A model generated the notes under the pieces. That model saw only the letters and a program-made list of their open reading frames with translations, was not told the DNA's origin and made no database searches. Below are positions 59,240 to 64,000 of a stretch of 64,000 nucleotides of DNA, piece after piece. Position 1 is the first letter of the stretch; every line of letters starts with the position of its first letter. Source of the DNA: Ligustrum vulgare (Eukaryota > Streptophyta > Magnoliopsida > Lamiales > Oleaceae). Both the position numbers and the translations under genes were made by a program. The stretch is from positions 42,812,129 through 42,876,128 of the forward strand of contig OY743180.1 in the NCBI GenBank assembly GCA_963555705.1. Direction: 5' to 3'.

Positions 59240-60345
59240 TGACCAATTATTAGGTAATTGCGATCGAAATATTGATTAATTGTGACTTTGTGGGACTTGT
59301 GATAAATGCGGGATGTGACCAAGAAAATGAGTAATTTGTGAATAAATGAATAATATGTTACCAATTATGGATGATTGTGACTAATTATTAGTATATGTGA
59401 TAAAAAAAATATTAACTAATTGTGAAAAAAAATGCGTAATTTGTGATCAATAAATAAATAAAATGTGACCAATTATATTAGAGAGTGTGACCAATTGTGA
59501 CTTTGTGTGATTATTGGACGAGGACGTGATGTGACGTACAGTTATGTTAAATATGACTGTGTGATCAAACTATGACTTTATGTGATCGAACTGTAACCTC
59601 GTGTGACCAAACTGTGACATGATGTGATTGAATTTCAACCTCGTGTGATCGAACTGTAATTGTGACTTAAATGTGACTTTATGTGACCAACTGTGACTTT
59701 GCGGGTGGGGGCAGGATGGGTGAGGGTAATGTGGGAGTTGGGTGAAATTTGTGATAAATTTGTATATGTGATCAAATTGTTGACTTTGTGTGATCAACTG
59801 TGGCTAGGTGGGGTGGGTGTATTGGGTTGAGGTGAAATTTGCAATTAAATTTGTTATTGTGACTGAAATGTGACTTTGTGTGACCAACTGTGACTTTGCA
59901 AAGTTGGTGGGAGCGAGGTGAAATTTATAAATTTAAAAAGTGGTTTGAAAAATTGTATTGTTTATAAATCGTAATAATTGTTTTAAAGAACATAGGCTTT
60001 GTGTGATCAACCGTGACTTTGTGGGTGGGGGTGGGTGGTTGGTTAGGGACGGGGTGAGGGCAGTTGTTAAATTTGCGAAAACTAAAGTTATAATTGTGAC
60101 CAAAATTAATTTTATATGACCAACTGTGATTTTGAGGGTGGGGTGGGGTGAGGTGAGGTGGGGTGGGTGTGGGTTGAACGGGGCGGACGAAATTTGTTAC
60201 TAAATTTGTAATTCTGACAATATGTGTCCAACTGTGACTTTGTAGGGTGAGGGATTAAATTTGGATATGTGACCGAATTGTAACTTTGTGTGATCAACTG
60301 TAACTTTGTGATAGGGTGGGTGAGGTCGAGGTGGACGGGCAGGGG
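59240..60345 (+). repeat. Degenerate TGTGACCAACTGTGACTTTG repeat tract
   Basis: Variants of GTGAYCRAACTGTGACTTTG recur more than fifteen times on the plus strand, mixed with GGGTGGGGTG blocks. The strand bias (G and T on plus) is strong. It lies in the right third of the MULE. Short minus-strand frames here are repeat artefacts. Confidence 0.7.
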
Positions 60346-60989
60346 ACTGGTGTAGGTGGGGTGCATGCGTGTAGTGGTGGAAATATTAAGTTTAAGTGGT
60401 GTTTGGATAAATTTATATTATAAATATAATAGAAAATTATTTTTATATAATATTTTATTTATTTATTATTATTAACACTTGATTTAAAAAAAAAAAATCT
60501 TAAATTTGTTAATTTTGAAAAGTGATAATTTTAGGTTTATAATTATGTACTTTTCCTATAATTAGACAAGCCCTAGTAGGCCTAAATCACCAAACAATTG
60601 GCCCAATTTAACTCCATTATCCTTCCGTGCCTTACGCTTAACAATTGCCATCACACGTAATAGTTGATTAACAATTGTCACACTAAGGTCCAAAACTAAT
60701 TTTGGGAAAAAAAAAAATAAATAAATAAAATTCTCCACCTTGACACAAAGTTCTTCCAAGCCAAAAAATCGAGTTCAAACATTGGATAATATCAGGCAAA
60801 CATTTACATTTTAACGATCTCATACTCTACCATATGAGTATAACTACTCAGAATTATGAATGAACATTGAGTTTTTCATCGATTCATGTCGAAAATAAAA
60901 TTGCTGAAAAACTATGATGCAACTCCCATATTTGGTTCTCCTTGAAAGATCATCAGAAATTGACATAAATTAAATCACGTATCTTATAT

Positions 60990-61720
60990 CTATACCAAAT
61001 CAATGTTATATACGAACACATGTACCCGCACCAGTAAGAACACATCCTCTATCATGGCTACTGACGTCATGCCATGAGGACGTCCAATCTTACTCAAATG
61101 TACATCATCACCACCCTCAACCATGAGAGTCGCATTGTCCTTTGAGTAGTTAGCGAATCCATACCACCTTTTGGACATTTTCTTCTCAAGTACCTGATTA
61201 ACCACAATTCCAACATATCTCATTCTTCTTCATGGAGTTCTCCCTCTTTCACTTTTCAATAACAAGTAAATTATTATAAGATGAATTATCATCTCCACCT
61301 AACCTCCATTCTTCAGATATCAACTTACTTGTAACATCTGCAAAATCAACTGCTTCCTTCACGTACATCAAAATAGATTTGATGTGTTCAAACGTGGATA
61401 GAAGAGATCAGATGAGCCCCAGTGCTTTATCATCATCTTCAATTTTGACTCCAATATATTCCAACTCAGAAACAATCTCATTAATCATACTAAGATGGTC
61501 AGAGATTTTGTACCCGGATTCATTTTCAACGAATGAAAATTTTCATTTAGATACAAGTTATTTGACAAGCCCTTTTACTGATACAAATCTTCCAGTTTTT
61601 CATACAATTCCTTTGCAACAGATCTTCCATGAATATTTGTAGGAACATTCTTAGCCAAATATAGTCGTATTGTGCTAACAGTTTTCAAATCCAAATCTTC
61701 TCAATCTTCATTAGTCTTGC
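60990..61720 (-). pseudogene. Copia gag remnant
   Basis: Minus-strand reading gives LKTVSTIRLYLAKNVP, VAKELYEKLEDLYQ, ISDHLSMINEIVSELEYIGV and LLSTFEHIKSILMYVKEA, the order of the UBN2-type gag of plant Copia elements. A zinc-knuckle remnant (ICWNCG, stop, SGT, stop) follows near 61200. Several stops, including one replacing the Trp before SLLSTFEH, and frame changes inactivate it. Protease and later domains are absent. Confidence 0.75.
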
Positions 61721-62535
61721 TGGATTCAATTTCTTTTCCTTTGTTAGAAATCGAGGTTGGATTTACCTTCAAAGATTTGTACAAATCCGCTTGAGTCAAA
61801 ACATCCTTGACTTGTACTTGTCACAAGCCAAAATTCATCCTCCCATCAAATTTGTCCACGTCAGACTTGACAGATATATTTTCTTTTGCTTCAATTCTTC
61901 GAACCACCTGATACTTTGATACCACTTGTTGAGAATCAAACTTAGATTCCCTTTTCTTTAACTCATATGATCTTTTGATGTTCAAAGTAATAAGAAGCAA
62001 ACGAGAAAATAAATACAACGTAGAAATTTTCGAATCGATAAAGCCTTTAAAATTGTTACAAATACATAAACTTTCATTAACCAACCAAATTCCATAGACT
62101 AAACAGAAAATACTAATAATGAACTTTTATCTAATCAACGTTTCTATAATTTGAATCATCCCACAAAGAGTCACAAAAAAATACAAAAATTAAGCTCTCC
62201 AATTTTCTTTTTATTTAGTCTCACATAAGATACGCAATATTATGAATCCATAACACGATTATTTATTGATAAGCACAACCCCCAAAAGATGTACAATTTG
62301 TGTCAAAAAAGAGATATTTTTCCTTATTTAACGTGGAGAGAGCGGCTGACCTTATTCTTTAATTCACGTCCGGTGGCATCTTTGACATGCCCTAATGGGC
62401 TTGAAACACCAAACAATTGGCCTAATATAACTCCATTATCCTTCCGTGCCTTACACTAACAATTGCCGTCACACATAACAATTGATTAACAATTGTCTCA
62501 CTAAGGTCCAAAACTAATTTTGAATAAAAAAAATC

Positions 62536-64000
62536 AACGTTCTAAAAAACGTAAAATGTGATGAAGCGACGATGTCGAAAATCGCGTTTAAGCAATGACT
62601 AGCGCGACACGAGCGAAGCCCGAAGTGTGAAGAGCGAGCTTCGCACTTAAGCATACCTAGGCGTATGCCTAAGCGTGCCTTTTAGAATTAAAAAAAAAAA
62701 AAACCAACAAAAAATTGATCTTACTCTCAAATGGAGAAGAAATATGGGGCTATAATTGTTGACTTGAAATGATTATATTTTAGCTTTTGGGGTTTAAAGT
62801 AATTATTATATCAAATTTGAGCTCATGAATGTAAATCGAGTTTTTTGCATTTTGTTATAATAGTTACATATTAAAATATTTAGTCAAAGTCAAGGAACCA
62901 GGAGATGCCATAATTGTAGTGAGAAGTCGTTCAAATTTTTTGACAACAATATCCATCACTCTGACACGTGTTGACACTGTGAAAATCAGATTACTATTCA
63001 TTTGAAGACAAACACTGAAAGTGCATAAAATCAGCAAAGACTTTTACTTTTATTCTAACTGCTGATGACTTTTTTCACTATGAGACCCACAGTCTGATTT
63101 GACATAAAACTCATTAAACTGAATACCAAACACATGTGAAAGACTCATTTTTCATGAATGTCAAGAAACTCCATGGATTAAGTGCATGGACTTGGCTACT
63201 GAGTTCCCACCCTCAATTCTTTCTTGTTTTATTTTGTGTTTGATTGTGAGATGGAAAAGGAAAATGAAAAGAAGTTTCACACATATTCATTCTAAATTGC
63301 TTATACCAATACTTGATCAATTATTGTTGTTTGTTTACACATGTGAGCTTTTGTATAGTAAAAAGTGGTTTGAATTGTCTACATGTGCATCAAAAAAATG
63401 ATTACTTATCTTTCTAACTAGGTTTGTTTTGTTTATTTTGCTTTCTATATTTTCATTTTTTTTCACCTTGTTGAGAAAATCATGTGCATTGTATGATTGC
63501 TTTCTTGATTGAGACTCTGATCGTGAATTTTATGGTCTGTGGGGCCAATTTTTCTTATACTCTTGCTTTGTACGAACTATGGACATGTCTCATTAAGTGC
63601 ATATTTTTCCCAAAGCCGCCCCACGCCAAGACACATTTGTGGTGGGGGATGGTGAATTTTATTGTCTTGGCTTGGATGGAATTTACACATTCTTATGAAA
63701 ATTATGTATTATGAAATCACAAACCAAGAATCACAAAGTACCAAAAACAAAGTACCCAATATTGAACACAAAGAACATTAAAAATGAATTTCGAATCGAA
63801 TTAGAATATGAGAACGTTTGATATACAAATCTGCAAACTAACTGCACAGGTTCAACCATCTTTCTCGCACAGATCAACAATACAAAGTTCCCTTAGAATT
63901 ACACAACATCGAGTCTGTTATACACTAAGATTTTCACTCTCAAGATTCTCACAAAGATGAGAGAGAGAGAGAGAGAGTCTGGAAGAATATCTCGACTTCT
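62536..64000. other. Right-edge intergenic stretch
   Basis: A short GC-richer repeat piece (AAGCGTGCC, TAGGCGTATGCCTAAGC) lies at about 62560-62680. Frames at 63186-63401 and 63484-63714 resemble no family I know. A (GA)n tract lies at 63958-63977 near the window end, where a gene could begin outside the window. Confidence 0.4.

Larger units (their letters stand above)
57346..60557. mobile_element. Mutator-like element with 9-bp target duplication
   Basis: The 9-bp word ATAATTAGA stands at 57337-57345 and 60558-60566. The ends GGGAAAATTACATGG and (inverse) AGGAAAAGTACATAA are similar inverted termini. The DNA on both sides joins into a continuous Copia LTR when it is removed. It encloses an older TIR element (57388-58254), a (CT)n tract and a GC-rich gene-like stretch (58500-58930), so it may be a Pack-MULE type carrier. 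No transposase frame is seen. Confidence 0.6.
56864..62535 (-). mobile_element. Decayed Copia element, pol deleted, LTR interrupted
   Basis: LTR copies start TGTTGGGAATTAAACTC (56864) and TGTTGAGAATCAAACTT (61927). Both include TTATTTAACGTGGAGA and, further on, CACCAAACAATTGGCC...GGTCCAAAACTAATTTT. The first LTR is split by a 3.2 kb insertion (57346-60557) and ends at about 60737. Internal DNA (60738-61926) is only 1.2 kb. On the minus strand a degenerate PBS (TGGTATCAAAGTATCAG) precedes gag remnants. No RT or integrase is present. No matching 5-bp flanks were found, so the outer borders are approximate. Confidence 0.65.

Noticed and set aside
56859..62540. 5-bp target duplication for the Copia element
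   Set aside because: GAAAT before the left LTR and GAATA after the right one are similar but not identical, and the right border is uncertain.

Overview
The window is plant nuclear DNA, most likely from a eudicot. It is AT-rich, has GT-AG introns, and holds plant-specific gene families (a group A bZIP factor, a ROH1/BYPASS1-like protein, FAR1-related sequences, LOG, thioredoxin h). Most of it is layered transposons: Ty3/gypsy, Copia, Helitron, MULE, hAT, Stowaway, SINE and other MITEs. No species can be named from the sequence alone. Everything was read by eye; family names rest on motifs and structure, not on searches.

Region 1 (1-9260): a MITE-rich upstream flank, then a four-exon GBF4-like group A bZIP gene (2445-8928, + strand) with two long introns that carry MITEs. 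Region 2 (9262-20904): the space between the bZIP gene and a convergent ROH1-like gene (20929-22101, - strand). It appears to be a tandem duplication (9262-18629 and 18634-20904). The first copy holds a 7.8 kb insertion flanked by 10-bp direct repeats. That insertion contains a broken FAR1/MULE-type transposase gene, itself split by a solo gypsy LTR with a perfect 5-bp target duplication. The second copy holds a SINE whose empty site survives in the first copy. Region 3 (23208-27471): a near-perfect 2 x 2 kb inverted repeat of the same gypsy LTR family, flanked by a 5-bp duplication and with an LTR 5' (U3-type) end at both outer borders.

Region 4 (27500-41200): a hAT-type MITE, a possible Copia LTR remnant and a minus-oriented Helitron with repeated 3' ends (34303-37161). 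Region 5 (41220-51612): the most notable object, a very young LTR retrotransposon on the minus strand. Its two 3490-bp LTRs are nearly identical, its 5-bp target duplication is perfect, and its PBS and PPT are clear. The internal region shows no gag or pol. Instead it has two intact antisense ORFs: a 183-aa protein with a four-cysteine cluster, and an intronless, apparently complete 217-aa LOG-family (cytokinin-activating) enzyme. Each has its own TATA-like box. Region 6 (51613-64000): the other half of the tandem repeat the retroelement landed in, a thioredoxin h pseudogene, a GC-rich foldback, and a decayed Copia element whose LTR was hit by a 3.2 kb Mutator-like element with a 9-bp target duplication.

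Only the bZIP gene and the ROH1-like gene look like ordinary resident genes. The LOG and four-cysteine ORFs are intact but travel inside a mobile element. The FAR1, thioredoxin and Copia gag copies are dead.
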